From Verrucomicrobia bacterium UBA1200 (GTDB taxonomy: Bacteria; Verrucomicrobiota; Kiritimatiellia; RFP12; UBA1067), in assembly GCA_002309765.1 (NCBI GenBank), contig DBXY01000052.1, positions 53,420-117,419 on the forward strand: a stretch of DNA of 64,000 nt, given 5' to 3'. This document shows positions 27,165 to 36,456 of the stretch, piece by piece; positions within the stretch are counted from its first letter, which is position 1, and each line of letters begins with the position of its first letter. The translations under genes and the position numbers were made by a program. The notes under the pieces are model-generated. The model had not been told where the DNA came from, did no database searches, and saw only the letters and a program-made list of their open reading frames with translations.

Positions 27165-28874
27165 ATGCTCTCCAACCGAAAAGCCTGGTTCCTTTTTCTG
27201 ACCGTCTCCGTCTTTTTGGGGGCGATTCTGGTTTGGCCAATCCTTACCGTTATCGCCGGGGGATTCGTTGACAACGGGCATTTTTCCGTCCGCTATCTGG
27301 CGGAGGTGTTCAGAAACCCCATTTATGCCGAAGGCCTGCTAAACAGCCTAAAAATCGCCGCCGGCGCGACCGCGTTATCTGTTCTTATCGCGGTGCCATT
27401 GGCATGGTTGGCGTATGCCTACGCTTTCCGCGGCCAAAAGATTTTTCTGGCGTTGCTATTGGTGCCGATGGTCCTTCCGCCGTTTGTGGGCGCCATCGGG
27501 GCGATGCAGATGATGGGTCCGTACGGCACACTTAACGCGGTGCTGGGATGCGGACCGATCGACTGGTTTAGCCTAAACCGGTACTTGGCGGTGGTGGTGC
27601 TTCAGGCGCTGTGCTTTTACCCGATCATCTATCTAAACGTCTCCGCAGCGCTGGCCAATATCGACCCGGCGCTGGATGAAGCGGCGCAGAATCTGGGAGC
27701 CGGCGGACTGACCCGTTTTTGGCGCATTACGTTGCCTATGCTTGCCCCGGGGCTTTTTGCCGGTTGCACGCTGGTGTTCATCGCCTGCTTCACCGAACTC
27801 GGTACCCCGCTGATCATGAACTATACCCGATGCGCGGCGGTCCAAGTTTACGATGAATTAAAAGAGATCAGCGCCAGCCCGTTTCCCTACGCGCTGGTAT
27901 GCGTGGTTTTGGCATCCAGTGTCGCGCTTTACGCCTTCAGCAAGGCCCTGTTCGGCCGGAAAGCTTTTGCGATGCAGGCCAAGGCGGTACTGCCGCACCA
28001 GCCCAAACCGCTGCACGGTCTAAAAGGAGTACTGGCCGCACTGCCATTCGCCGTTGTGGTCTTTCTCGCCCTAATGCCGCATTTTGGCGTGGTTTTGACC
28101 AGCTTCTCCGCTCCCGGCTCATGGTATCAAACCGTGCTGCCAAGCGAATTCACCTTCTCCAATTACCGCGAAGCGCTCGGCCATTCGATGACCATCAACG
28201 CCATCAGAAACAGTCTGGTTTTCTCCGCGCTGGCGGTGGTGGCAAACCTCGCGTTGGGCGTATCCGTGGCATGGGTGGCGGTGCGTTCGAGAATCCGTAT
28301 TCGCGGCGTGTTGGATGCTTTATCCATGATTCCGCTCGCAGTACCGGGATTGGTGATGGCGTTTGGCTTTATCGCGGTTAGCGGAAAACTGTCAACCCTA
28401 CCCTATATCCAAAGCCATCCGCAGCTGGCCGCGCTGTTGGACATTCGGGTGAATCCCACCCTCTTTCTGGTTTTGGCCTACGCGGTGCGCCGTTTGCCGT
28501 ATATGGTCAGGGCGGCGGTAGCCGGCTTGCAGCAAACCTCGATCACGCTGGAAGAGGCGGCGGCGAATCTGGGGGCCACACCGACCGTGACCGTGCGCCG
28601 CGTCACCATGCCGCTTATCGCCGCCAACCTCATCGCCGGCACGCTACTGGTGTTCGCCTTCAGCATGTTGGAGGTGTCCGATTCCCTGATGCTTGCCCAA
28701 AAGATGACCTACTATCCGATCACCAAAACCATTTTTGAGCTTTTCCAGTTAACCGGCATGGGACGATACCTAGCCACGGCGTTAGGAGTTTGGGCGATGC
28801 TCTTTTTGGCGGTAACTTTGGTCGGCAGCAGCATTCTGCTGGGCAAGAAACTTGGTGCGCTCTTCAAGGCATAA
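27165..28874 (+). CDS. Two-part ABC transporter permease (FbpB-like)
   Basis: The 569-aa protein has about 12 hydrophobic segments in two halves. Each half has the EAA loop that binds the ATPase: 'DEAAQNLGAGGLTRFWRITL' in the first and 'EEAAANLGATPTVTVRRVTM' in the second. Fused permeases of this kind belong to the FbpB/SfuB group of Fe3+-type and 2-aminoethylphosphonate-type importers. No ATPase or binding protein is nearby. The 2-nt gap after the GH gene suggests co-transcription and translational coupling. Substrate cannot be told. Confidence 0.85.
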   Translation: MLSNRKAWFLFLTVSVFLGAILVWPILTVIAGGFVDNGHFSVRYLAEVFRNPIYAEGLLNSLKIAAGATALSVLIAVPLAWLAYAYAFRGQKIFLALLLVPMVLPPFVGAIGAMQMMGPYGTLNAVLGCGPIDWFSLNRYLAVVVLQALCFYPIIYLNVSAALANIDPALDEAAQNLGAGGLTRFWRITLPMLAPGLFAGCTLVFIACFTELGTPLIMNYTRCAAVQVYDELKEISASPFPYALVCVVLASSVALYAFSKALFGRKAFAMQAKAVLPHQPKPLHGLKGVLAALPFAVVVFLALMPHFGVVLTSFSAPGSWYQTVLPSEFTFSNYREALGHSMTINAIRNSLVFSALAVVANLALGVSVAWVAVRSRIRIRGVLDALSMIPLAVPGLVMAFGFIAVSGKLSTLPYIQSHPQLAALLDIRVNPTLFLVLAYAVRRLPYMVRAAVAGLQQTSITLEEAAANLGATPTVTVRRVTMPLIAANLIAGTLLVFAFSMLEVSDSLMLAQKMTYYPITKTIFELFQLTGMGRYLATALGVWAMLFLAVTLVGSSILLGKKLGALFKA

Positions 28875-28915
28875 AAAAACGGAGCATGATCCGCCCCGCC
28901 GTGAAAAACCTAAAT

Positions 28916-28990
28916 TGGCGCGCCCAAGGAGAGTCGAACTCCTCTTACTAGGATGAAAACCTGGTGTCCTATCCGATAGACGATGGGCGC
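28916..28990 (-). tRNA. tRNA-Glu (anticodon TTC), CCA encoded
   Basis: On the minus strand GCGCCCA pairs with TGGGCGC as acceptor; the D arm contains TCGTCTATCGGATAGGAC, the anticodon loop is TTTTCAT (anticodon TTC), the T arm is AGGAG-TTCGACT-CTCCT, then G and encoded CCA. The anticodon stem CCAGG/CCTAG contains one C-A mismatch (position 28-42). Confidence 0.93.
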
Positions 28991-29083
28991 TCAAGTGCGG
29001 AATAATTTATCAAAATCCGGGGTGGAAATGCAAGGGTAAATTTAATATTTTTTTCTCGGCAAAATTTTGGTAATATTAACGTC

Positions 29084-30238
29084 ATGTTAAGCACCAATAG
29101 TTTTATCAACGGAAAAGCGTCCGAAGAAGACCGCAAATGGATGTGGCGTGCACTGTCGCTGGCCCGGCTCAGCGAAGGCTGCACCCGCCCGAACCCACCT
29201 GTCGGCGCGGTGGTGGTCAAGAATGGAGTGGAGATCGGTTCCGGCCGGCATCTCAAGGCCGGCGGTCCCCACGCGGAGGTGAATGCCTTCGATTCCTGCC
29301 GCAAATCTGCGGTCGGGTCCACGCTTTACGTGACGCTGGAACCGTGCAGCACCACCGGACGCACCCCGCCCTGCACTGACCGGATTTTGCGCGAAGGCGT
29401 CAGCCGGGTCGTGGTCGGTTGCATCGACCGTAATTCCCGTCACTGCGGTAAAGGCATCGAACTGCTCCGCCAACACGGCGTAGAGGTTGTCACCGGGATC
29501 TGCGAAGCCGACGCGTTAAAACTGGTTGAGCCGTTTTTCAAGCACATATCCACCGGGATGCCGTTCGTCACGCTTAAACTGGGTATGACCATGGATGGGC
29601 GCATCGCTGACCGATACGGCACTTCCCAATGGATAACCGGCGAACCGGCCCGGCGGCAAGTGCAGCAACTCCGCCGCCGTGCCGACGCGGTAATGGTTGG
29701 CTCCGGAACGGTACTGGCGGACAATCCCTCGCTGCTCTGCCGAATCGGCGGCGGCGACAACCTTTTACGGGTGGCGGTTGACTCTCGCGCCAAAACCGCA
29801 AAACAATGGCGCCGCTGGAAAATCTTCACCGACCAAGCCGCCGGACGCACCATCGTGGCGACCGGTGAAGACCGGGTCGCTGACTTCTCCGCCGCCCAGG
29901 CGAACGGGGTCCGGGTTTGGGGTTTCAAACTCGACCCGGACGGCCATCTGCCGTTGACGGATTTGTTGCGCCGACTCGGCGCGGAAACCAACGCGATGCA
30001 TTTGTTATGCGAAGGCGGCGGCGGGTTGGCCGGCGCCCTGCACCATAACGGCCTGGTGGACGAATACCGGCTGTTCCAGGCCCCCGCGATATTAAACGAC
30101 GGCCGTGCCATGGCGGCGTTTTCGTTCGGGGAACACCGGCTGGCGGATATGCGGCGGCTAAAAATCGTCAAAGTCCAGCGTGTCGGTTCCGACCTCTTGA
30201 CCGTGCTCAGGCCGGACGGCGGCCCTTCCGCGAACTAA
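29084..30238 (+). CDS. ribD: Bifunctional riboflavin biosynthesis deaminase/reductase
   Basis: A 384-aa full-length RibD. The N-terminal CMP/dCMP-deaminase fold has zinc motifs 'GGPHAEVNA' and 'PCSTTGRTPPC'. The C-terminal DHFR-like reductase starts at 'PFVTLKLGMTMDGRIAD' and has 'GTVLADNPSL'. It makes 5-amino-6-ribitylamino-uracil phosphate in riboflavin synthesis. It is divergent from tRNA-Glu. No FMN riboswitch is recognisable in the 94-nt leader. Its last 32 nt overlap the end of the converging flippase gene. Confidence 0.96.
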   Translation: MLSTNSFINGKASEEDRKWMWRALSLARLSEGCTRPNPPVGAVVVKNGVEIGSGRHLKAGGPHAEVNAFDSCRKSAVGSTLYVTLEPCSTTGRTPPCTDRILREGVSRVVVGCIDRNSRHCGKGIELLRQHGVEVVTGICEADALKLVEPFFKHISTGMPFVTLKLGMTMDGRIADRYGTSQWITGEPARRQVQQLRRRADAVMVGSGTVLADNPSLLCRIGGGDNLLRVAVDSRAKTAKQWRRWKIFTDQAAGRTIVATGEDRVADFSAAQANGVRVWGFKLDPDGHLPLTDLLRRLGAETNAMHLLCEGGGGLAGALHHNGLVDEYRLFQAPAILNDGRAMAAFSFGEHRLADMRRLKIVKVQRVGSDLLTVLRPDGGPSAN

Positions 30239-31556
30239 TCGCCACGTTGGTAAAAGCGCAAACGAAATGCAGCATGGAAAACGCCAGCACCACCCAAAGC
30301 ACGTTCCGCAGCGAATTAAGGTGCATCGAGCCCATCCACTCCACCACCCCGTCCGGCAACCGTCCGACAAAGAACGTGTAGCCTGAAAACGCCACCAGCA
30401 CCACGGACTGCGCAAAATACAGCGGCACCGAGTACCAAAGGAAACCGAACCTGCTACACGCCGATTCGTGGCTGTAGAAATTGTTCACCACGGTGGTAAC
30501 GGTAAACACGGCGGAAAGCAGTACCATGTGCGGAACGAAATCCATGTAAGGACGGCACTTTGGAATCAACGAGAAAACCCATCGTCCGGTGACCGCCAGA
30601 CCGACCGTACACCCCCCCCCGAAAACCAACGTGGCGAACGTCATGCCGCGAAGAATGCGCTGCGAATCGCGTCCCTGTATGTTCGCCTCCGAGGCAAACG
30701 GAAACATCACCATCGCCAACGAAACGCCGCCGTAGCTGGCCACCTCCGCGAACCGCGAAATCATATAGTAGGCCGCTGAATCAATCTCCGGCAACCGCTG
30801 CCGGATAATCAACGTCTGGACGGCGGTAGCCACCGTGCCAAAGCCCAGCGACAGCGCCACCATAAGCGTGTAGCGAATCATTGACCGGCCATCCTCGCGC
30901 CAAAAATTTTCCGAAATGACCGGAGAATGCACACGGTTTCGGAGCGTGAACCACGACCAGACGATTTGGAACAACGGCGCGATCACATTCGCCAGAACAT
31001 ATCCCGAAAGCGCGCGGATCGGCATTGTCACCAACATCACCGCTAGTCGGATCGGGGCGGTAAAAATGTTCATGAGCGAAATCGCGCGGAAATTTTTCAA
31101 CCCCTGCAACGCATTAGTGAACACCGGCGCCGTGGTGCCCAGCAACGCGGAGGCCACAATCAGCACCCCCAACGATCCCGACACAATACGGATTCGCTCA
31201 AAAAACAACGGCAACAGCAACGCCGCCGCCACGCAACCGAGAACCACCGCCGCCACCGCCGCTCCCCAAAAACAGCGGAGCAGCGCCTTCACCTTGCCGG
31301 GGCGTCCCGCAGTCTGGTAGATGTTTACGTAGCGAGTCAACGTCACCACCAAAATCGAGATCGGCAAACCAAATACCGTCGAAATGTGGGTAATCGGCAA
31401 CACCGCGCCCAATTCCGAATCCGGAACGTAATGCGGCACCAGCCACAGACCAATGACCGCGTTAACCAGGTCCGTCAGTCGCAGCGCCAGAAAAATGCAG
31501 AACGAATACCACCAAAAATCGCCAAACCTCGCGCGAATACGATCCAAAAGCTTCAT
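30207..31556 (-). CDS. Polysaccharide/lipid flippase (MATE/Wzx-like) membrane protein
   Basis: The ATG at 31556 ('MKLLDRIRARFGDFWWYS') is chosen because upstream residues are implausible and a promoter sits 38 nt before it. The 449-aa protein has about 12-14 hydrophobic helices spread evenly, as in MVF/MOP-superfamily flippases. 'LPITHISTVFGLPISILVV' near the start matches the TM2 region of Wzx-type proteins. It likely moves undecaprenyl-linked or other lipid-linked sugars across the inner membrane. The gene ends inside ribD (32-nt convergent overlap). Confidence 0.72.
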   Translation of the reverse strand: MKLLDRIRARFGDFWWYSFCIFLALRLTDLVNAVIGLWLVPHYVPDSELGAVLPITHISTVFGLPISILVVTLTRYVNIYQTAGRPGKVKALLRCFWGAAVAAVVLGCVAAALLLPLFFERIRIVSGSLGVLIVASALLGTTAPVFTNALQGLKNFRAISLMNIFTAPIRLAVMLVTMPIRALSGYVLANVIAPLFQIVWSWFTLRNRVHSPVISENFWREDGRSMIRYTLMVALSLGFGTVATAVQTLIIRQRLPEIDSAAYYMISRFAEVASYGGVSLAMVMFPFASEANIQGRDSQRILRGMTFATLVFGGGCTVGLAVTGRWVFSLIPKCRPYMDFVPHMVLLSAVFTVTTVVNNFYSHESACSRFGFLWYSVPLYFAQSVVLVAFSGYTFFVGRLPDGVVEWMGSMHLNSLRNVLWVVLAFSMLHFVCAFTNVAISSRKGRRPA

Positions 31557-31593
31557 ATTCCTACCAAAAGGAAAATTCAAACGTAATAGGAGA

Positions 31594-31622
31594 ATAGTAC
31601 CACATCCGCAAATCACGGTCAA
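31594..31622 (-). promoter_or_regulatory. Promoter of the flippase gene
   Basis: On the minus strand, TTGACC, 17-nt spacer, TACTAT; the ATG is 38 nt downstream. Confidence 0.6.
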
Positions 31623-31637
31623 CCACCATTTTTGTGA

Positions 31638-31666
31638 TTGCCGCGACCGGGAAATAATGCTAACAT
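31638..31666 (+). promoter_or_regulatory. Promoter of the GDPD-like gene
   Basis: TTGCCG (31638-31643), 17-nt spacer, TAACAT (31661-31666), 61 nt before the GTG start. It is divergent from the flippase promoter. Confidence 0.45.
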
Positions 31667-31727
31667 AATCATATTACAGATGGTGCCGTACAAAACGTCG
31701 CGCCAAATTTTCTAGGAGGAAGAACTC

Positions 31728-32678
31728 GTGAACGCCAAGTATGTGTTGATGTCAGCAAGTCTAGCCGTTTTGGTCGGTTGCCAAAGCACGCAGTGGGAAA
31801 AACCCGCCGCCATCCCGCGCGAAGAAGGGTTGTTCCGCTGCCAAATCCACCGCGGCGGCGGCGCTAAAGCAAAGCCGGACAATTCGCTGGAAACCTTCCT
31901 TTGGTGCTGGGGTCACGGCATGGCTCCGGAAGCCGACGCCCGGCTCACCAAAGACGGCGTGGCCATCGCCATGCACGATGACAACTTCAAACGCATCGGA
32001 CGCGGCATCAGTCCAGAATTCGCCACGAAAAAAATCAAAGACCTGACCTGGGACGAAATCAAAGACATTGATACCGGGTCTTATCTCGGCCCCGAATACG
32101 CCTCCACCCGCATCGCCACCATGGAATCGGTGTTCGCCGCCATGAAAGGCCGCCCCGAACGCCTGCTGTACGTGGACGAAAAAGGCGCGCCGCCCGAACT
32201 AATCGCCGAGCTGGCAAACCGTTTCGGGGTGATTGAACAGGTTTACTACACCTCCTCCAACTGGCGGCTGATCCCCCGTTGGCGCAAAATCGCGCCCAAG
32301 GGACGCTCGATGGTTTGGCTGGGAAACTTTCCGCGAGACAACAGCCCGGAGAACGTGGCCAAGACCGAAGCTTTTGTCCAGAAACGGCTTGATGAAATGG
32401 CCGCCACCGGTTTTAACGGCATCGACCAGGTGCAGATCCACGTCCGTACGGACTTGAAGCGCGACGATCCGTTCTGCCCCTCCACCCCGTTTCTCAAGCG
32501 CGCCGTGGAACTGCTGCACAAGTACGGCGTTTCCGCCCAGACTGTAACCTGGACCGAAGGCACAAACAAAGACGTTTACCGCAAACTTTGGGATCTGGGG
32601 TTCGACCACTTCACCACCGACTATCCGGAAACGCTGTTCGAGGTTGCCGACGGCATCCGTTCCGGATCCTTTAAGTAA
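31728..32678 (+). CDS. Glycerophosphodiester phosphodiesterase-like lipoprotein
   Basis: A GTG start with AGGAGGAAG upstream. The lipobox 'LAVLVGC' gives an acylated Cys18, so a membrane lipoprotein. The GDPD fold is shown by 'CQIHRGGGAKAKPDNSLETF', 'EADARLTKDGVAIAMHDD' and C-terminal 'TWTEGTNKDVYRKL' and 'GFDHFTTDYPE'. Conserved His, Glu and Asp of the metal site appear present. It would hydrolyse glycerophosphodiesters in the periplasm. It is 27 nt upstream of the GH106-type gene, so probably co-transcribed; the functional link is unclear. Confidence 0.85.
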   Translation: MNAKYVLMSASLAVLVGCQSTQWEKPAAIPREEGLFRCQIHRGGGAKAKPDNSLETFLWCWGHGMAPEADARLTKDGVAIAMHDDNFKRIGRGISPEFATKKIKDLTWDEIKDIDTGSYLGPEYASTRIATMESVFAAMKGRPERLLYVDEKGAPPELIAELANRFGVIEQVYYTSSNWRLIPRWRKIAPKGRSMVWLGNFPRDNSPENVAKTEAFVQKRLDEMAATGFNGIDQVQIHVRTDLKRDDPFCPSTPFLKRAVELLHKYGVSAQTVTWTEGTNKDVYRKLWDLGFDHFTTDYPETLFEVADGIRSGSFK

Positions 32679-32705
32679 CCGATAACGAAAATCCAGGGGG
32701 AAACC

Positions 32706-35700
32706 ATGCGCTCCGCCTATATCCTGTTTGTGCTGCCGTTCCTGATGACCAATTTTGCCCAAGCTAACCCCGTCCCCGACGAACAACTCCGGGCGGAATT
32801 CGCCAATCCCCCGGATTCGGCAAAGCCCCACGTCTGGTGGCACTGGATGAACGGCAATGTCTCCAAAGCCGGAATCACCGCCGACTTGGAGGCGATGAAA
32901 GCCGCAGGAATCGGCGGGGCGCAAATTTTCGACGTCTCCGACGGCATCCCCAAAGGGCCGGTGGATTTCCTCTCGCCGGAATGGTACGACCTGGTGGATT
33001 TCGCGCTTTCTGAAGCCGAGCGGCTTGGCATCGAAATCTGCCTGGCCAACTGTTCCGGATGGAGTTCCACCGGCGGCCCGTGGGTAACCCCGGAAGAGTC
33101 GATGAAAAGCGTGGTTTACACCGAAACCCGCTGCAGCGGCGCATTCGACGGCACTCTGCCCCAACCCCCAAACCCGCACAACTTTTATGAGGACATCGCC
33201 GTGCTGGCGGTACCGCTGCCCGCCGCCGAATCGGTTTCTTTGCGGGACTATGGAATGACTGTTTCCGCGCCGAAACTCGACCAGCGGACGCAACTGGGAT
33301 TGTTGACTGACGGGCAAACCAAAAACGGGATCGATTTTCAGCGAAAAGGTAAAGACAAAGTACCGTCCCCAATCGTTTTTTCGTTCGGCCAACCTTTCCC
33401 GTTGCGCGGCCTGACCCTTGGCATGACCACGCAAAACCGGTACGACCACTGTTTCGTAACCGTCGAATCGGCAGACGCGGATGGCTCCGCTTTTCGTCCG
33501 TTGGTCAACAACTATAAAGTGTTTCTGCGCTCATACGGCGATTCCCCCCGCGAGTCTTACATTCCCGTACCCGCCGTCAACGCCGGCAAAATACGGGTAA
33601 ACATTGAACTTCCGTCCGCCTCGCCATATAAAATCACGGAGCTTCGTCCTGAGGCCAAAGCGGGATTGCCGCAAGCGGCCGACAAGCTGTTTCAATTCCG
33701 TAGCCAAATCCTGTACCGCCCATATCAGTTCGAGCCAAGCTTTACCGTTCCCAAAGCCGGCATCGTAAACCTAACCTCCCGGATGAAAAAAGACGGTTCG
33801 TTACAGTGGGACGCGCCGCCCGGCGATTGGGCTTTACTCCGCATCGGCTATGCCTGTAACGGTGCCCACCCCCGCCCCGCCACACCAGCCGGAGCGGGCT
33901 TGGAATGCGACAAACTCGATCCCGAGGCGGTCACCCGATCCTTCAACGCCTATGTGGGCAAGGTGATTGAAAACGCCGGCAAACGGCGCGGAGCTACCCC
34001 CGCCCGACCGCCGGCGCTCAACAACACGCTCATCGACAGTTACGAGGTTGGTTGTCAAAACTGGACGCGGGGTTTCGACAAAATGTTCGAAAAACGCTGC
34101 GGCTACAGTTTCATCCCCTACCTCACGGTGTTTTCCGGGCGCATAATCGGCAGCGTGGAAGAGACCGAACGCGCGTTGGAGGATTTCCGCGCCACCATAT
34201 CAGAACTCTTCTGCGAAAACTATTCTAAAAAATTCGCCGAACTCTGCCACCGCCACGGAATGAGCCTGTCGCTGGAAGGCTACGGCAACGCGCCTTGCGA
34301 CGACTTGGCGTACAGCCGTTGGGCGGACATCCCGATGGGCGAGTTTTGGGCCTCCGCCGGCAACGGGTTGGGCAGCGGCGGCAACGGGCATTTCGGAGCC
34401 TCCGTTTCCCACGTCTGGGGACAGAAATTTGTCGCGGCCGAGGCGTTTACCGCCGGGCCGGAAACCGGACGCTGGCTCAAAGACCCATTCTCGCTCAAAG
34501 CCCAAGGCGACCGCATCTACTGCACTGGAATCAACCGCATGGTTTACCATCGCTACGCCCACCAACCGTGGGTTGACGCAGCACACTACCCCGGTATGAC
34601 CATGGGTCCGCACGGTACGCATTTCGAGCGCACCCTGACCTGGTGGAACCAATCTTCCGACTGGCTGGTTTACCAAGCCCGCTGCCAATACCTGCTTCAA
34701 TCCGGAACATTCGTTGCCGACGCGTTGTTCTTCGCCGGCGACCAAGCCCCCAACTACGGGCTGGACATCGACCGCTGGCACTCCTACGACCGCGGAGCGC
34801 GTCCGGTCGGGCACCCGATCGGCTACGACTGGGACATTTGCGGAGCAGACGCCCTGCCGAAACTGCAAACTGCCAACGGGCGCATCGTCAGCCCCGGCAA
34901 CACCTCATACCGAATGCTCGTTTTACCAGACCGCGAATGGATGTCGCTGAAAACGATCGGCGAATTGGAACGGCTGGCCGCCCAATCCGCGAAAATTGTC
35001 GGTAAAACCAAACCCCGGCGGATACTTGGATTATCCGGCGGCAGTGAGGCCGACCGCCAACTCCGCGACCGCGTGGAAAAACTTTGGCAACGCAGCGTCG
35101 AACCGGTGACGGCCGGTGAGGCATTAGAGAAACTCGGGCTCGCCAAGGATTGCGAATGTCTCAACCCCGATCTCACCAACAAATTCTCCTATATCCACCG
35201 CCGGGCAGACAGCGGGGCCGACATTTACTTCGTGGCGTTAGGCAACACCGCCCCGACCGATTTCGAGGTTGCCTTCCGGGTCGCCGGGAAAACTCCGGAA
35301 CTTTGGGACGCCGAGACCGGTAAAACCAGAACTGCCGCCGTTTGGCGCGAGACCGGCAACCGTACCATTGTGCCGTTGCATTTTGAACCATCCGGCTCTA
35401 TCTTTGTGGTGTTCCATAACGCCGCCGCAAAAAAACATGTTACCGGATTGACCGTAACCGCCGCCAACCCGGACAAGGCCAACGCCAAGCGGCTCGAAAT
35501 CGTCAAAGCCGTGTACGGGGTGCTTAACTCAGACAACACCATGGACATCACCGAAAAACTCCAAGCTGAAATTGCCAACGACCGGCTCGAAGTAAAGATA
35601 TCCAACGAACTCGCCGGCCGCGACCCGGCCCGGCAGACCGTTAAAGAAGCCAAAATCGATTACCGACTCGACGGGAATGACCGCTCCGTAACCGTTAAAG

Positions 35701-36449
35701 AAAACTCCGTCTTAGTTCTGCCGCAAGATTCCTTCGCCTCTTATCCGCCGCCCGGCGGTACGCTTCATTGCGATAACGGAAAGACCGTGTTTACCGCATT
35801 TGCGCCGCTCGCGGCTACGATCGAATATTCTTCCGGCGAACACCAAGGGCTTCAAGTCGGCGAGCTACCTCCCGATCAAGTGTTGGACTCGCCTTGGACG
35901 GTGAAGTTCCCCCAGCCTGACGGAAAAACCGTCACCATCGAATTGTCGAAGCTCTGCTCCTGGACCGACCGGCCCGAACCGGAGATAAAATACTTTTCCG
36001 GAACCGCCACCTATTCCGGCCATTTCACCGTGAACAAGAACTTGGGTTTCGGCGAACGGGTTTGGCTCGACTTGGGCGCGGTCCGAAATCTCGCGGAGGT
36101 CAGAGTTAACCAAACCGCCTATCCGGTGCTTTGGAAACCGCCGTTCCGGATTGACATCACCTCTGCGGTGGCAGCCGCCAACGGTGCCGCCGATCTTGAA
36201 ATCAAGGTCACCAACCTTTGGGCCAACCGGCTGATTGGCGATGATTTCCTGCCACCGGACTGCAAATGGAAAGCCAACGGAGCGCTGGTCGAAATTCCGC
36301 AGTGGGTTAAGGACGGAAAACCCAGCCCTACCGGGCGGCACACTTTCACCACTTGGCGTCACTGGACACGCAATGACCAGCCGCTGGTTTCCGGCATTCT
36401 CGGCCCGGTGCGGCTGCTTTTCTCTCAAGACGTTCCTCTTAACGATTAA
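32706..36449 (+). CDS. Secreted alpha-L-rhamnosidase-like protein (GH106 type)
   Basis: AGGGGGAAACC precedes the ATG; the signal peptide ends at 'FAQA'. The 1247-aa length is typical of GH106. The N-terminal barrel starts with 'PHVWWHWMNGNVSKAGIT' and 'DLEAMKAAGIGGAQIFDV', the hallmark of GH106/DUF4450-like rhamnosidases, and continues with 'CLANCSGWSSTGGPWV'. A C-terminal galactose-binding-type beta-sandwich ('VWLDLGAVRNLAEVRVN') follows. It likely releases L-rhamnose from pectin or bacterial/plant glycosides, feeding RhaA. trmO starts 7 nt after its stop. Confidence 0.85.
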   Translation: MRSAYILFVLPFLMTNFAQANPVPDEQLRAEFANPPDSAKPHVWWHWMNGNVSKAGITADLEAMKAAGIGGAQIFDVSDGIPKGPVDFLSPEWYDLVDFALSEAERLGIEICLANCSGWSSTGGPWVTPEESMKSVVYTETRCSGAFDGTLPQPPNPHNFYEDIAVLAVPLPAAESVSLRDYGMTVSAPKLDQRTQLGLLTDGQTKNGIDFQRKGKDKVPSPIVFSFGQPFPLRGLTLGMTTQNRYDHCFVTVESADADGSAFRPLVNNYKVFLRSYGDSPRESYIPVPAVNAGKIRVNIELPSASPYKITELRPEAKAGLPQAADKLFQFRSQILYRPYQFEPSFTVPKAGIVNLTSRMKKDGSLQWDAPPGDWALLRIGYACNGAHPRPATPAGAGLECDKLDPEAVTRSFNAYVGKVIENAGKRRGATPARPPALNNTLIDSYEVGCQNWTRGFDKMFEKRCGYSFIPYLTVFSGRIIGSVEETERALEDFRATISELFCENYSKKFAELCHRHGMSLSLEGYGNAPCDDLAYSRWADIPMGEFWASAGNGLGSGGNGHFGASVSHVWGQKFVAAEAFTAGPETGRWLKDPFSLKAQGDRIYCTGINRMVYHRYAHQPWVDAAHYPGMTMGPHGTHFERTLTWWNQSSDWLVYQARCQYLLQSGTFVADALFFAGDQAPNYGLDIDRWHSYDRGARPVGHPIGYDWDICGADALPKLQTANGRIVSPGNTSYRMLVLPDREWMSLKTIGELERLAAQSAKIVGKTKPRRILGLSGGSEADRQLRDRVEKLWQRSVEPVTAGEALEKLGLAKDCECLNPDLTNKFSYIHRRADSGADIYFVALGNTAPTDFEVAFRVAGKTPELWDAETGKTRTAAVWRETGNRTIVPLHFEPSGSIFVVFHNAAAKKHVTGLTVTAANPDKANAKRLEIVKAVYGVLNSDNTMDITEKLQAEIANDRLEVKISNELAGRDPARQTVKEAKIDYRLDGNDRSVTVKENSVLVLPQDSFASYPPPGGTLHCDNGKTVFTAFAPLAATIEYSSGEHQGLQVGELPPDQVLDSPWTVKFPQPDGKTVTIELSKLCSWTDRPEPEIKYFSGTATYSGHFTVNKNLGFGERVWLDLGAVRNLAEVRVNQTAYPVLWKPPFRIDITSAVAAANGAADLEIKVTNLWANRLIGDDFLPPDCKWKANGALVEIPQWVKDGKPSPTGRHTFTTWRHWTRNDQPLVSGILGPVRLLFSQDVPLND

Positions 36450-36456
36450 CTCCCTT

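Noticed and set aside
28991..29083. FMN riboswitch before ribD
   Set aside because: The 93-nt leader is AT-rich and lacks the conserved RFN core; tRNA-Glu occupies the rest of the space.
32199..33449. Minus-strand frame across the GDPD and GH106 genes
   Set aside because: Overlaps two genes with clear families; no start site or motif.
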